Origin: Dendrocalamus latiflorus
Taxonomy: Eukaryota > Streptophyta > Magnoliopsida > Poales > Poaceae
Direction: 5' to 3'
Assembly (NCBI GenBank): GCA_017311315.1
Contig: CM029642.1
Span: 19,747,560-19,811,559 of the forward strand
Length of the DNA stretch: 64,000 bases
Below the pieces are notes generated by a model, which ran no database searches, had not been told where the DNA came from, and worked only from the letters and a program-made list of their open reading frames with translations. Positions 10,702-22,815 of the stretch are shown piece after piece; position 1 is the first letter of the stretch; every line of letters begins with the position of its first letter. Position numbers and translations under genes: made by a program.

Positions 10702-12379
10702 TGATAAAAATATGTTGATGGAAATGAAAGCTTGGTTATGTTCTAAATTTGATATGAAAGATATGAGAGAAGTTTCCTATGTGTTGGAGTGGAAATACAT
10801 AGAGATTGGAATAAAAGGATTCTTGAGTTGTCCCAAAAAGCATACCTTGGTAATGTTTTAAAATGATTCTCTGTGGAAAATAGCAAACCTGCTAAAGTAC
10901 CTATTTTAAAGGGAACTAAACTCAGTGAGAAATTACGTCCAAATACTCCTGAGGAAAAATCTAGAGTGAATGGAATTCCTTATTCTTTAGCTTTGTGATG
11001 TTTTATGTATGCTATGTTATTTACATGACGTGACCTTAGCCATGCCATTGGAATACTTAGTAGATATCCAAAGAATCCTGGGGAAGAGCATGGGAATCAA
11101 ATCAAATATGTACTGCGTTATCTCAAAGGAATTATGTATTATTCATTATGTTTTAATGGTCATAATCTTCAGCTGCAGAGTTATACTGATGCTGCTTGGC
11201 AAGGGAATCTGAATGACCAAAAATCAACTTCTGGTTATCTGTTTACTTTGCCAGGAGGTGCTATTTCTTGGTGCAACAAGAAACAGGATTCAGTTGCTCT
11301 CTCTTACATGGCAGCTAAATACATTGCTGCATCTGAAGCAGCAAAAGAAAGTGTATGGCTAAGGGAATTTCTTGCATCACTTAAAGTTGTGTAAAGTGCA
11401 TCACATCCTATCACTATTTTTTGTGATAACCAGGTGGCGATCAAAGTCTCAAAGGATACTAAATATTGTAAAAGTAAACACATTGAAGGAAGTTATCACT
11501 ATATTTGATACGGGGTCGCCCGATCTTCTCGACGTAGGATCAAGATACTCACGTGGAATTGATGAATCGTAGTGATCCCCCGTTGCCAATGCAAGAGTTA
11601 GCACTCTATAATTCGCCCAATCACACGTGTTGAACTTCACGACCACCGATGAAGTTCCATCGCGCTCCCAATTCCCAACGGAAAGGTTGAACGATCTTGA
11701 TTTTCAGTGAACTCCCAATTCCCTCAAGTTGGTTCAACCAACGGAAAGAATAAGAGTAATCTTTTATCAAAAGTGGTTCCCCTTTACAATGGGGGTCTAC
11801 CCCTCAATATATAGTCTCAGACTAAGACTACTCAACACTAAATTTTCCATGTGGTACTATTCACACGCAAGCACTGTAGCACGGTACTGTAGCATGGGAC
11901 TGATACTGTTCACGGCCCGCAAGCACTGTAGCACGGGTACTGTAGCACGGGCATGGTACTGTTCACGCATTGCACTATTTATGGACTGATCATTGTTCAT
12001 GTTGTGGGCTTGTGCTTCCTTGGATGACGGCCACATATCCTTGATCTCCATCCATCGCTGACTCTTCAAACCTGAGCACAAGTAAAACATTGTTTTTAGG
12101 TAGTATAAAATTCTCATTAAAATTAATGACATATTCATTAAGAAACAAATTCACCTGACAATGTTTAATGCGGCTCAATACTTCTTTCCAGCGAAATAAT
12201 GTATTTGATTGAAATATACTAATCATGTACATATCCGCATCAATATTCGTGATGTAATAAATAGACTCTAGTCAGTTCGTTTAGTTTATTTGCCTAGCAT
12301 TGATATGGTTGCAGATCTACTAACTAAGTTAATTAGTCAAGAATTATTTTCTAAGCATGTAAAAGACATGGGACGTTAA
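10702..12379 (+). pseudogene. Ty1-copia polyprotein 3' part (RT-RNase H), broken
   Basis: Begins immediately at the CACTA terminus. Frames in order: reverse-transcriptase C-terminal part (FDMKDMREVSYVL...), then after stops and frameshifts the RNase H domain (YTDAAWQG, KSTSGYLF, AISWCNKKQD, VALSYMAAKY, ASEAAKESVWLREFL), then CDNQVAIKVSKD and KSKHIEG up to 11505, and after a 742-base interruption the usual copia ending LPSIDMVADLLTK...HVKDMGR with a stop at about 12379. Gag, protease, integrase and the first half of RT are absent from the window. Reverse transcription of an RNA intermediate is the family's role; this copy cannot do it. Confidence 0.88.
11506..12242. mobile_element. Solo-LTR-like insertion in the copia element
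   Basis: A 737-base insert splits the copia coding sequence. It is flanked by ATATT on both sides (11501-11505 and 12243-12247), a 5-base target duplication. It starts TGATACGG and ends CCGCATCA, so it has TG...CA ends with an eight-base imperfect inverted repeat. A 5-base duplication and TG...CA ends fit a solo LTR. Removing it restores the copia reading across the site. Nothing inside looks coding. Confidence 0.75.
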
Positions 12380-12412
12380 TTTATTGATTGAAATATTTTA
12401 GTCAAGTGGGAG

Positions 12413-13024
12413 ATGTTGGGAGAATTTTATATGGTTTTCAATATTTATTATGGTTATTGTCTATTTACTAAATGTGAAATTATTCATATTATTGATGTGA
12501 GTGATAGGGAATATTTTGATACGGAAATTAACTTGATGAATTAATACTCAAGGTGCGGAGGACGGCTGTGCTGGAATATAGTAGATATATTTATTGAGAT
12601 CAAGTTTGCTGGAATTTGATATGCATGCATTTGTTTAACCCGGGCACAGCACAGGGCGGAATAGCTGGGTTTGTTTTATAGGATTAGCTCTGTAGGTTGT
12701 TGACTCACATGATTAGATTGGAATTGATCTCATAAACAATCTGATCATGGCGCATGACTCACACATGTGTGCTTGGGACTAATATATTTTAGACTCATAA
12801 AACTGGCTTGTCTGATCGAGATTGGTGACATGGTTCAGGAGTCTCATGGGATACCAGAAATAGGTGTGTCACTTTGGAACACCTGAAATTGGAGTTTATA
12901 AATAGGTCCCTACCCTCTAGCCTCATTATGCAATTGTGAACGGCACCACGGATAAGGCAGAGAAATAAAAGGTAGACCAAGAAATCTCCACAGAATTAAT
13001 ATAGGGTTTTGGGAAAACCCAACA
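12413..13024 (+). repeat. 3' LTR of the copia element
   Basis: Follows the copia stop codon and a purine tract (AAGTGGGAGA, 12403-12412, the likely polypurine tract). It starts TGTTGGGA and ends AAACCCAACA, giving a 612-base LTR with inverted TGTTGG/CCAACA ends. No 5' LTR is in the window. Confidence 0.82.
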
Positions 13025-13524
13025 GTGAGTCATGGAGTCATATGAGCCAAGCGAAAAAGACTAACGTACGATATGGGAATGGGATTACTAGTCTCTAACG
13101 GCAACAACAATCCCTTTGGTTCATGCGTAACATAAATACATAACTATTTCGGTGATGACAAACATAATTTTTCAACCAAAAACGATGCAAAGAGGTTATG
13201 TAATTAACACAGCGGTTAATATATAGAACAGACGTTGTATTTGGAAATCTCAATCTACAAGTAATTTTGACAGTATCACCATGAAGCACAGGTTTTGCGC
13301 TCCGTGTTTATTATTATTACGCAAACACGCCATAGTTTACAAAGGAAGACATGCATGCACGAAGGATATTCGAGGAGTCCCTGGCACATCCTGAAGAAAT
13401 CTTCGACTCGTGACTACATCAAGGTTGAGCCACAGCCGGACGACTGGCACCTATTGTCACCTGCATAAAGCATACAAGAGTGACACCAAGTTATGGAATT
13501 GATATGAAAATTTGTTCTATGCCA
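13025..13524. other. Intergenic, nothing recognised
   Basis: Mixed-composition sequence between the copia LTR and the MULE-like element. Short open frames only; no domain, RNA gene or repeat seen. Confidence 0.4.
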
Positions 13525-14474
13525 TTGGTCAAACCTTGAATTCTAAAAATACCATCAAAAACTGCCTAACTGTCAGTTTGTCACTGCTTTGTGAGTTTTA
13601 TTCTTGAAATGCCACTCGCGTCACATTTCGTCGGCCATCCATTAAAAAGCCATGTCAGATTGTTTTCAAAATGACAGTAAATGCCCCTGGCTGTCTCTCT
13701 ATCTCACTCCTCTCTCCTACTCACTTCTCTCCAACTCATTTCATCAGATTCTGAGGCAAAGCCTCCAACTCCAAGCCTCCAGCACATGCATGTTGAAGTG
13801 TTTTGATTTATTTATGTTGTACTGCTCGGAATTGTGGTCCAATGATGAAGTTTGAACTGCTTTGTGTTTCATATACTGATGCTCAAGATTCGTACAGATG
13901 GAGCCACGCCAAACAACAGTGTAGCCACACCATCAACAGCTGCATCTACCATTCAACCCTGGAAGCCACCTAGAGTTACTAAGAAATTTGTCCAACTCGG
14001 CCCCCAGTAACTGCTTGAATTTATGTGTTATGTGCTGTTAGATCAGACAGTGAGATCTACTTTGTATTGTCAGGAACCTTGAAGTATTTTGTGATGTCAA
14101 ACAAACCACAAACATGTATGTTAAGTTAGATGATGTACAACTTGAAATGTACTTTGTGATGTCAGAATCCTTGGGTGGGAGTATTTTGTTATGTCTATAG
14201 CATGTTTATTGAAGGTTATGCACTACTAATCAAGTGTCCGGCCAATCTGCTGGCCAACTAAAATTTTTGGCGCCAACTATTCCCTCCACTGTCCAATGTC
14301 ATTTCCCTTTTATGAATTGTACCACTGAGGATAGCATAGTCATTTTATACTGGTCAAGGGCGTTGATGAGTCGACTGGCCAACGGAATGTGATGGGAGTG
14401 GCATTTCGAGGCAAAAACCCATGAAGCAGTGGCATATTCATAATAAGGTAGTTTTGAATTCTAGATTTGACCAA
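13525..14474. mobile_element. MULE-like non-autonomous element with long inverted ends
   Basis: The left about 145 bases (starting TTGGTCAAACC, with 'gaattctaaaa', 'gaaatgccactc' and 'cacatttcgt') return inverted at the right (ending GGTTTGACCAA-like, with matching 'gagtggcatttcgagg' and 'ttttgaattct'). Long imperfect terminal inverted repeats around a noncoding 650-base core suggest a Mutator-like or foldback element. I could not find a 9-base target duplication. Confidence 0.6.
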
Positions 14475-14805
14475 CTAGTCTTCAACCCATGCACCTGCAC
14501 ACGCAAGCAAATTAGAAGATGTGATTTTTTATTTTTAAAGTCTAAAATCATTATATGTTAGTAAAATAGTGTTTTGATTGCCTTACTTTGATGCTCACAT
14601 TTTCTTTGTGGTATTGTTTCTTTTTCATATAGCGGGGAGTAGGGAGTAAAGATTGGGCATGTTTGGAATGCAGTAACAAAAAAATGTATAGGAACGAAAA
14701 ACATGGAAATACAAAATGAATGCATGAGTAAAATAGCTTTTTTGGTATTTATTCCAACATTAATATATATACCCTGAATTTTGATATCTCCCTTACCCCC
14801 TCTCT
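14475..14805. other. Intergenic, AT-rich, nothing recognised
   Basis: AT-rich sequence leading into the microsatellite. No supported gene. Confidence 0.4.
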
Positions 14806-14806
14806 C

Positions 14807-14838
<32 letters not shown>

Positions 14839-14925
14839 TGTATGTATGTATGTATGTATGTATGTATGTACGTACGTACGTACGTACGTACGCATGCATG
14901 CATGCATATATGTATGTATGTATTC
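14806..14925. repeat. Tetranucleotide microsatellite (ATGT)n-(ACGT)n-(ATGC)n
   Basis: About 16 ATGT units, then about six ACGT units, three ATGC units and a few more ATGT units. The middle parts are self-complementary. Tyr/Val/Cys/Met-rich reading frames on both strands through this block are artefacts of the repeat. Confidence 0.95.
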
Positions 14926-16700
14926 CAAATTTATTCTTTAATTATTGCCTATGCGACTTCAATTCAGACTTATACTTTAAAAATGACACATCAACTCTAG
15001 ATTCTAATTTGTACCAAACCTGTATGTTAGATCAGCCATATACATGAACACATTAAGTGCAAACCAACTTAGGGTGTAATCATGCAACCCATCATAGGTT
15101 GAGGCACCAAATCAACACGAAAAATTCCCAAAAAAACTTTGATGATGTAATCTATGGAGTATTGTAGCACCCTTTAAAATTTCAACTTCAGACTTCATTT
15201 TGTCATTCTTTTCCTTTTCCCTTATCTTTTTATTTATCATTTGTGAGAATTTTCTCCTTTTGTTAATCTTGACAAGGAGTGAAATTGGAATTATAATTTT
15301 ATGCATAATTAGAGTAAATTGAGAAGTACATGTAGAATATTTTTTTGGGTTTTTTAAAGTTGACTTGCTACCTCAACCATCCACGCACCTACATACGCTA
15401 GTAATTTTACAAAACACAAGTAATTTTTATGTAAATCCAGTATTAATTTCTATTTCACATTAAATTTAATTTCTAATTAACTTTATTTTGGATATACTTT
15501 AAGTTCCAAATATGAAGTTATATAACACCAAATTATACTTTTATTCTGAATTTATGTTTATTAAAAGTAATTCTGAATTTGACTTAACTTTGTCTCCAAA
15601 TATAGTTTATTACTGGATTCACCTTAAATTTGAAATTTATCTTTAACATTGTGATGAGCTTTGTATCTGAACTTTCTTGTGTGAATCTACAAAAATGTTT
15701 TATTGACCTCGGGAACGACCTACTTTCTACTTGCTAATGTAGTAGTTTGTACACACGTGCATTCTGCCACTTGATGTTGATTTGAGCAGATCTTTGTTAT
15801 AGATGGATGATTCCTAGCAATTTTTCTTCTTATGAATTAATATGGGAATTTCTAGCTTTATCTCTCCCAAAATTATGGGGAGGAATCGATCTCCGATAGT
15901 ATATACTTCATGCCATACGTACATGCAAGTTATATAACGAGCACCAAATCCAGCTCCATCAAGAATTCAGAGCCCATCAATCTTATAAAGTTGTGGTGGC
16001 ATCATTTTTTCCCTCTCCTCCATGCGTATTATGTTCTTGGTAATTGTGTTTTTGTTTGTCCTTTCTTCTTTCCGAGTTATTATTTGCTTGTGCGTTGCAG
16101 CATTATTTCATGTCCGATTAAGTATGTCTTTCTATACGAGGACATTAGACGTAACATGTTTGTTAAGCTCAAGATTATACCTGTTAAAAAATGAATAGAT
16201 GGGCAAATGTTTTCTTTTTTCTGATTAACGTACGAATTTCTATTGTTTTCCCTTTTATCTAATTGTCTTAAATTTTTCAGTCTGGAAGCAATATGGATTA
16301 ATTTGAGCGTACTGTGGTGTGGGGAGATCAATATGCTCATGTCCGTGATAATTGGAAGGGAAGATGCTGCTAGGCAGGGTTGGTAGTGTCTTACCTAGAT
16401 GCGTGAAGCTTCCCAGGTCCTCGTAGTCCGTCTTTTTTTTTCTAGACGTGCATTTTGATTGGTTTTGGTTTGCAGACACAAGTCCGTGATGTAGACGGCT
16501 AGGAGACATATGCATTAACCTTTTTCATCGTGATATAGCTTTGACTGCATGAGTTGTGCGCGTTTCGGTAAACCATGGTAATATCCATAACTAATCTACA
16601 CCGTGTATTACACCAATAGATGGTCAGGATGTTTTCTTTTTTTTAGTAATATGGGAATTTCAAGAATTTTCTGGTTAATGTAGAAATTTCTAGCCATTTA
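14926..16700. other. AT-rich intergenic stretch, no gene seen
   Basis: No coding region, RNA gene or clear transposon recognised in about 1.8 kb. Short open frames (for example 15910-16194 + and 16255-16515 -) have no family resemblance. Confidence 0.45.
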
Positions 16701-16724
16701 CCTCATAGGATTAACGTGATCAAG

Positions 16725-16992
16725 AATTCTAGAGGAGCTTCCAATTAGTATATATATAGTAGATAGAGATATAACAGAGCAAATTTCGCCAAAATAAAAT
16801 GATCCCAGTTGTGACAAAAAAAATGAACCCAACCAGTAAATTCGCCAAACAAACAAGGTAGCAACGTAGAGAGACTTAAAAGTCCTGAACGCAAATACTA
16901 GAGGAGCTTCCAATTAATATATAGTAGATAGATATATGACATAGAGCATATTTGTATGAGAGACTTAAAAGTCCTGAACGCAAATACTAGTC
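16725..16992. repeat. Local duplication at the 3' end of NLR gene 1
   Basis: Two blocks occur twice: 'ctagaggagcttccaatta' at about 16728 and 16899, and a 32-base block containing 'gagacttaaaagtcctgaac' at about 16870 and 16961. The second copy of the latter block overlaps the last codons of NLR gene 1, so the duplication includes coding sequence. Confidence 0.75.
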
Positions 16993-19724
16993 AAATAAAA
17001 GAAAATGAAAGAATGACAAGCAGGGGAGGGGACATAGTAACCAACCTTGCATCCTTTTCGTTGTAGCTCTTCGCAAGTGCTGTCGTCTCTAGCAATCTGG
17101 GACATGTAACGCAGACATAGCTCCTTGAGGGATGGCAGGCGCAGCAACCCCTCGGGGAGCTTATTCATCTTCCTGCACTCATGAAATGTCAGTTCGGAGA
17201 GCCTTGGCATTGCCCCGACCTCTATCCTCCACTCCTCATTGGAAAAGCCCCAAAGTGTCAATTGTTCCAGCCGAGGGAACCCTTGGGTGGAGTAGGACAT
17301 GATCCTGCCTTCATAGCCACTCAAATCCAGTACCACAAGACAGGGAAGCTTCTCCAGGATAGGCATCGGGTCTTCTTTAATGACATCAGCATACAGAACG
17401 AGGCTCTGTATACTTTGTGGGAGGAGATGGCTCTCAGGAAACTTATCGAGCACATCGAATCCACTAAGAAAAACATCAACCAGGTGAGGCATGTTTTTTG
17501 CCAATATTTTAATCATCTCCGCTGGCAGGGGGCTCACGGTCAAGGACAAGACAGTTAGTTGAGTCATTTGGCCCAAAAACGTCACCATGTCACTCCGGAA
17601 ATATTTACTATTACCAGTGTGTGTAGTACGGAACCAAAAGGTCTGGAGCTCTTTCTGTTGGACACTCCTTATCCTTGGTGGAGGAAATGCCCTAGCAAGG
17701 TAAACATGCCTTAGAGCAGGGATAGCCCACAGGGAGTTTGGTACTATCGTGTCCAATTTGGTGTCAGTTAGATCTATAGTTTGCAAGTAAAGGAGTTGTC
17801 CAATTGAAGAAGGGATCGTGACCTCTCCACATCTTCTCAGCCTGAGACACCTTAGGTGAGTGCAGCCACTTATTGCCCTAGAGAAATTCTTCAGGCTTGA
17901 ATTTTCTACATGAAGAACTCTCAGGAACCTCAGCTTAGGTAGGGACATTGATGGAAGTTCAAAGCCAAGCAGAGTTCGGAGATTAGGTGTTTCCTGGAAA
18001 ATCTTATCATTGCAGTAGTTCTGAAAAGAAGAACGATAGGATGTCATGGTATTGGATGATGATGCACCAGCTTGACCTGCAATTTTTTTGGAATAAATCC
18101 ATATGTCAGTAAGAAATCAACATACTGGGAAAACATTGCAATATACAAAGAGTGGAGATGAAGCTTGACCTGCAATTTTGTCAATGACATCAAGAGCACC
18201 ATCTTGTCTTGCTGCTTCTATGCACCAGTCACGTAAAATATCGTGAATCCTTATTCCGTCGATCCATTTATGTGCTCTACTTTTCCTAACAACTTGGACC
18301 AAGCTTCTTTGAGCTAACTCAGTTACATACATACGTGCTGTCTCTTCCAGTCTATGCTTTGGTGTATGTGGAATGAAGCACTCAGCTATCCATAATTCGA
18401 TAAGACGTGACACTGGTATATTATAATCCTCAGGGAAAGCAGCAAGATAGAGGAAACAAGATTTTAAATAATGACTCGGCAAGTCCTTGTAACTACGAGC
18501 TAGGATCTCTCGCATCATCTGCCCATCTTTTGTTGATGTCCAACTCAAAAGCACATCTGACCATGCTTCTATGTTTAGATTCTTTGACAGATAACCCCCC
18601 AGAACTGCAAGTGCAAGTGGCAAGCAATTACATTTTGTTGCAAGCTTTCTCCCTAGTAATTCAAACTCATCCAGATTACATATTGCGGACCTTTTATATA
18701 ATGGTAAAGCTTTTCTACTAAAAAGTTCCCAACTTTTATCATCATCCAAGAGCTTTAGATCATGAACATAGGTAGGCATTCCAATATGACATCCAACATC
18801 AGTCTTTCGAGTGGTTAACATTACTCTACTGCCATTATTTACATCAGGAAATACTTTAACCCTTCTATTTATTTGGTTCCACGTATCTGTTTCCCATACA
18901 TCATCAAGCACGACTAAATATCTTTTGCCCAATAGAAAATCATGGATCTTCTTTCCCACCTCATACTCCTGCATCTGATTAGTTTCTCTAGACTCATCTC
19001 TGGCCCCCATTATTTGTTTCATAATATCCCTTAGTAAATCAATGCCCTTAAACTTTTGAGATATAGTAACCCAAGCAACTATGCCAAAGTGATCTTTGAT
19101 TCTAGATGAAGTATAGACTTTTCTAGCGATGGTAGTTTTTCCTGCCCCACCCATGGCAACTATGGAGACAACACTAAGCTTGCTCTCCCGCTCAACTAAT
19201 TTTTCTACTATTTCCTTATACTCATCCTCAAAACCAACAATGAAAACATCATCTTCAAAATTTTGTGGAAACTCATCCTTAACATGATCCTTCTCTATAA
19301 CAGTGTTATCAAAATCAATTTTCAAACGGCTTGCACTGTCCAATATCTCACTAATCTTCCTTCTGATACGTTGAATTTCAACACTGACTTTATGAAGGGT
19401 AATCAAGTCACTTGGTAAGCGAGCATACCTTGAAATGGCACCCATGAAGCCCTTCTTCAACCTGTTTCTCTTCTCCATGTACTCTGCAACTTCGATTACA
19501 TTCTCAGCCTCATATGCTGCATCTCTGATCTGGCTCACCCAGTTAGCAACACCTGCATTTCCTGACCTCCTCTTGTCATCAGCGTCCTTAAGGAAGCACT
19601 GCAGCCGCTTCAGCTCATCTTTCATGAACTTCACTTCAGTGGTCACTCCACATAATAATGTGGTCTCGTGAACAGCAATGTTGCTCACGCTCCCAAGCAC
19701 AGCAGTAAAAGCAGACTCAGCCAT
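16965..19724 (-). CDS. CC-NB-ARC-LRR immune receptor (NLR gene 1)
   Basis: Predicted join on the minus strand 19724-18170 and 18076-16965, 888 residues. Intracellular receptor that detects pathogen effectors and switches on ADP/ATP exchange. Seen: Rx-N coiled coil (residues 1-140, EDVID-like motif degenerate as AENVIEVAEY), P-loop GGAGKTT (192-198), RNBS-B GSRVMLTTR (298-306), Walker B LVVLDDVW (270-277), GLPL replaced by CLPLA (367-371), RNBS-D CFLYLAAFPED (423-433), and an MHD motif that reads IHD (493-495). Leucine-rich repeats fill exon 2. The length is normal for monocot CNLs. The 93-base intron follows codon phase 1 and is bracketed by an 18-base direct repeat. The last about 20 residues are hydrophobic and come from the duplicated 3' segment, so the true end could differ. 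I see no integrated decoy domain. Intact frame; likely functional. Confidence 0.92.
18077..18169 (-). other. Intron of NLR gene 1 flanked by direct repeats
   Basis: Donor GCAG/GTCAAG at 18170/18169 and acceptor TTGCAG/GTCAAG at 18077/18076. The 18 bases AAAATTGCAGGTCAAGCT occur at both junctions, so each exon-intron border carries the same AG/GT sequence. Splicing keeps the frame (ATT GCA GGT CAA GCT). Reading through without splicing reaches a stop after 535 codons, which would give a CC-NB-ARC protein without LRRs. Confidence 0.82.
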
Positions 19725-21185
19725 TGCTCCCTGTTTCCTATGGAATGTCTCTGCTCTATCTTCTCCCGGAGAAGATGGGGCTTATGGAAATGGATGCACA
19801 GCAAGGTCGAAGATGCCTCTTTTCTCCTTGATGCTAGAACAAAGCAGAAGAAACCACATGTTACTACAAATAGATAATGTCACACAATGCAAGATTGAAG
19901 ATGCAAATGAAGAAGCTCCAAGCAGTGCTAACTTTAGTTTGCGCGGCGTATTAGCACCAGCCGTGATCCTCTAGGACAATTTCCCTCCGGCGTCGGAGTC
20001 GGAGCTGCCGCCTGAGACAGGAAACAGGTTTTCCGTGCGTCGTGCGATGCTCACAAGGATGAACAGGGGCCTTGCCCTCCATAACCAGTCAACAATACAT
20101 AGGTGGTAGAGTCATGTGGCTGCCTTCTCTCTCCAGGTCACGTCAGATGGATCCATTCAACTTTGCAGTAGTATTCAATATAAACAACATCTAATTATGA
20201 AGCCCACCAATAATTGTAAAGCAGACATGCAGTTTTCACCAATGCCTCCTGTAAAAGCAGACCATGTAATTTTTTCTGCGAGCTCACATGATGCATTAGA
20301 GAGATGGGCCGAACAATCAGGCAAACTGAAAGCTGTTTAAAACTTAAATAGAGTTAGCAGCCTGTTAAACACACAAACTAAAATGAAAAATATATTCGTT
20401 CATGCCTCGAGTGAAAAATTTATTGCAACGAAGCAAAGATGAGACCAGAACATGTGAAATATACATTATATACTACAAGAACAAATCAAGATGCTAGGAG
20501 GGCAAAAGGTGGTGTTGCACGCACACCGGAGATGCACCGCACACAAAACCCAGATAATGCAATTGCAACAAACGGAAGATGAAATTACAAGATCATTCAT
20601 ACTCGTAATGCCACCCAATGTTTTAGTAACTTACACCTCGAGACACGTAGCCCGCAACTTCTTGCAGAAATCAGTAACAAACATTCTTCAATGCTCTTTA
20701 TCGCCTTGCTGCAATCAGCTACTGTCAGTAGACAAGAACCGCAAAACAGGCACACCTGAATGACATTCGTCAAGCATGTACATCCTTGTAGAGAGGGCTC
20801 AATGACCTGCAAGTAAGCATTCTTATTCTGACCATGCGTAACACTAGAACAGCAAAATTCTCAACCAGTGGTATATAAATTGGCCAATGGAAAATGATCT
20901 TAGGATGTTCCTGGCACAATTACTGCATCATGTAAGCCTAATCGTTCACTTTAGAAGCTATAAGCCTAATCGTTCACTTTAGAGGCATCAGGTGCACACC
21001 TAGAAGATCGACAGGTGGCAGCGTTAAGTTTTTATCGGCTGGACAGTAAGATGCATATTTTCTTTTCGTTCTTTTGGAGTGACTGAGATGAGATTTCAAA
21101 ATAATAAATAACCTTTCTTGCAACATTACATTGTTAGCAGTGGCCAACCTCTCTCTCTGCAAAATTGGCCATTAGAGGAGGGGTA
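19725..21185. other. Upstream region of NLR gene 1
   Basis: Contains the promoter and leader of NLR gene 1, but I cannot point to a convincing TATA box. The sequence at 19960-20060 is GC-richer than its surroundings and may be an untranslated exon. Short open frames are unsupported. Confidence 0.35.
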
Positions 21186-21680
21186 TGTTGGGTGGAGGCT
21201 GTACGAAAACTGTGGACAAAGCTGGATTGATCAGCGGAGTTTGATGCCGACAACTGAGCAGTTTTCAGGACTAGTGGTTTTCAATACAAGTAAATGTGTT
21301 GTGGGCCTTAATTGCATAGTAATTCTTATATCAAGTATTGAAGTTGATCCGATTTCGCACCGTATCCGTGTAGGATATGCCATACATGTTATAACCGGTA
21401 CCAAGGCTATGCACATGCTGTATCAAATGTGGTTCCAACCAGTAACAACCGACACTAATTTAGTTCTCTCTATATAGGACTCATTTCCTTCACCCTATAT
21501 ATATACACCATAGTAGTCAATAGGAAGAGCAAGGGTCTCATTGTAATCTCTCCTCATATAGTGAATTCCGCATTCGTGCATCCATGGTTTTTCTCACAAG
21601 GATTTTTCACGTTAAATTCTCGTCTCTTGTTCTTTTCATCTTCTATTTTTACCATGCGTTTTATAGCAAGTAGTATTAGC
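21186..21680 (+). repeat. Probable copia-type LTR remnant
   Basis: Starts TGTTGGGTGG directly after a purine-rich run (attagaggaggggta). It contains a TATA-like 'ctatatatatacacc' at about 21495 and an end region with 'ttctcacaaggatttttcac', features of copia LTRs. No clean CA terminus or target duplication; the 3' border is approximate. Confidence 0.45.
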
Positions 21681-21692
21681 ACACCGGATTGA

Positions 21693-21934
21693 GGGCCTGT
21701 TCTTTTGTGGCTTTTGACTTCAGCTTTTGGCTTTTCTACAGTAACTAACTTTTAAACAAAGTGTCTTTTCAAGATGGAGTCTACTAGTTATTTGTAGTAC
21801 ACACTATACCGACTTCATTTATATCGGCAAAAGCCACACGTGAATTTCAGTTACTCTGTAATCTCTCATATGAACAACCAAAAGCCACAAGCCGTAGCTA
21901 AAAGCCATAAGTCGCAGCCACAAAAAACAGGCCT
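21693..21934. mobile_element. MITE, hAT-like, GGGCCTGTT ends
   Basis: Starts GGGCCTGTTCTTTTGTGGCT and ends with the near-inverse AGCCACAAAAAACAGGCC; the inner parts also pair ('agcttttggctttt' with 'caaaagccacaag'). The flanks 'ttgag' and 'ttgaa' may be a degenerate target duplication. About 240 bases, no coding capacity. Confidence 0.7.
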
Positions 21935-22423
21935 TGAATCCTGATCCATTGCCTCAGGAAGAGTGATCCCAATTCCTAGGGCAGCACGCACGACATCAAC
22001 ATTGTAATAATTTTTCATCGAATCCGAGACCTAAACAGCTCGTTTTTCGTCTCCAAGCCGGAGTCAAAGCCAAGCGGCGAAACAAAGACAGTAGAAGCAT
22101 AGCAGGTTTTCGGTCCTCGGTTCTGAGACAGCGCACATGTCTATCCTTCATTTTCCCCCCTGCGGTCCAAGTGCAAAGAAGTAGAGCGCATTTTCTTCCC
22201 TCGATCCCGGCGTGTCTCGCATGCGTTGTTCCGAGGCCTTCGAACCAGCGCAAGATCACAACAGTCATGCCCATTCCCTCGGTACAGTAGACAGAGCAGC
22301 GCATCTCGTGTCTCGCAGACCAGTAGAGCAGTAGTCCAGAGCACAAAGTCCATCATCAAACCCGAGCGAAAGCAAGCACCATAAGAAAAAGAAGAAAAGG
22401 ACACGAAGCCCAAGAGAGAGAAA
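21935..22423. other. Stretch between MITE and gypsy element, no gene
   Basis: No recognised domain. The minus-strand frames at 21996-22477 overlap each other in different frames and show no family resemblance. Confidence 0.4.
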
Positions 22424-22815
22424 TGTTGGGGGAATGGCCCCCACCTTGGCCCAGTTGACCCATATGCAAGAGACCATCTAGCTATCCCAAAAAGGGCCTA
22501 TAAGATAAGAAAATGACATATTTACCTCTGCAAGTATAGACCCAGATAGGGACATTTATGTACCTATAAGCTAGGAAAATGGTATATTTACCCCTACAAG
22601 TGTAGAGACAGATAGGGGCATTTATGTACATAACTTCCTCATGGCTATAAATATGTGCCTCTACACCATGAGGGGGGAGGAACTCATTTTTCCAAGAAGA
22701 GATCCCTATGCCCTATTCGTGATCTTACATATGCTCTCCATAGCTTATAAGGCTTTGGGTAGCTCCTTTGTGGCCTCCCTATAGCCCCTTGCTTACTGTT
22801 TGGTTTGTAACCACA
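22424..22815 (+). repeat. 5' LTR of a Ty3-gypsy element
   Basis: Starts TGTTGGGGGAATGG and ends at about CCACA, about 390 bases. It is followed by TAGTTGGCGTTGTC, resembling the TTGGCGCCGTC sequence found just after the LTR in many grass gypsy elements. An internal 'gataggggcatttatgtac'-like block is present twice (about 22536-22561 and 22602-22632). Confidence 0.68.

Noticed and set aside
14558..15047. Tyr/Val/Cys-rich and His/Thr-rich proteins on both strands
   Set aside because: They are translations of the ATGT/ACGT microsatellite and not genes.
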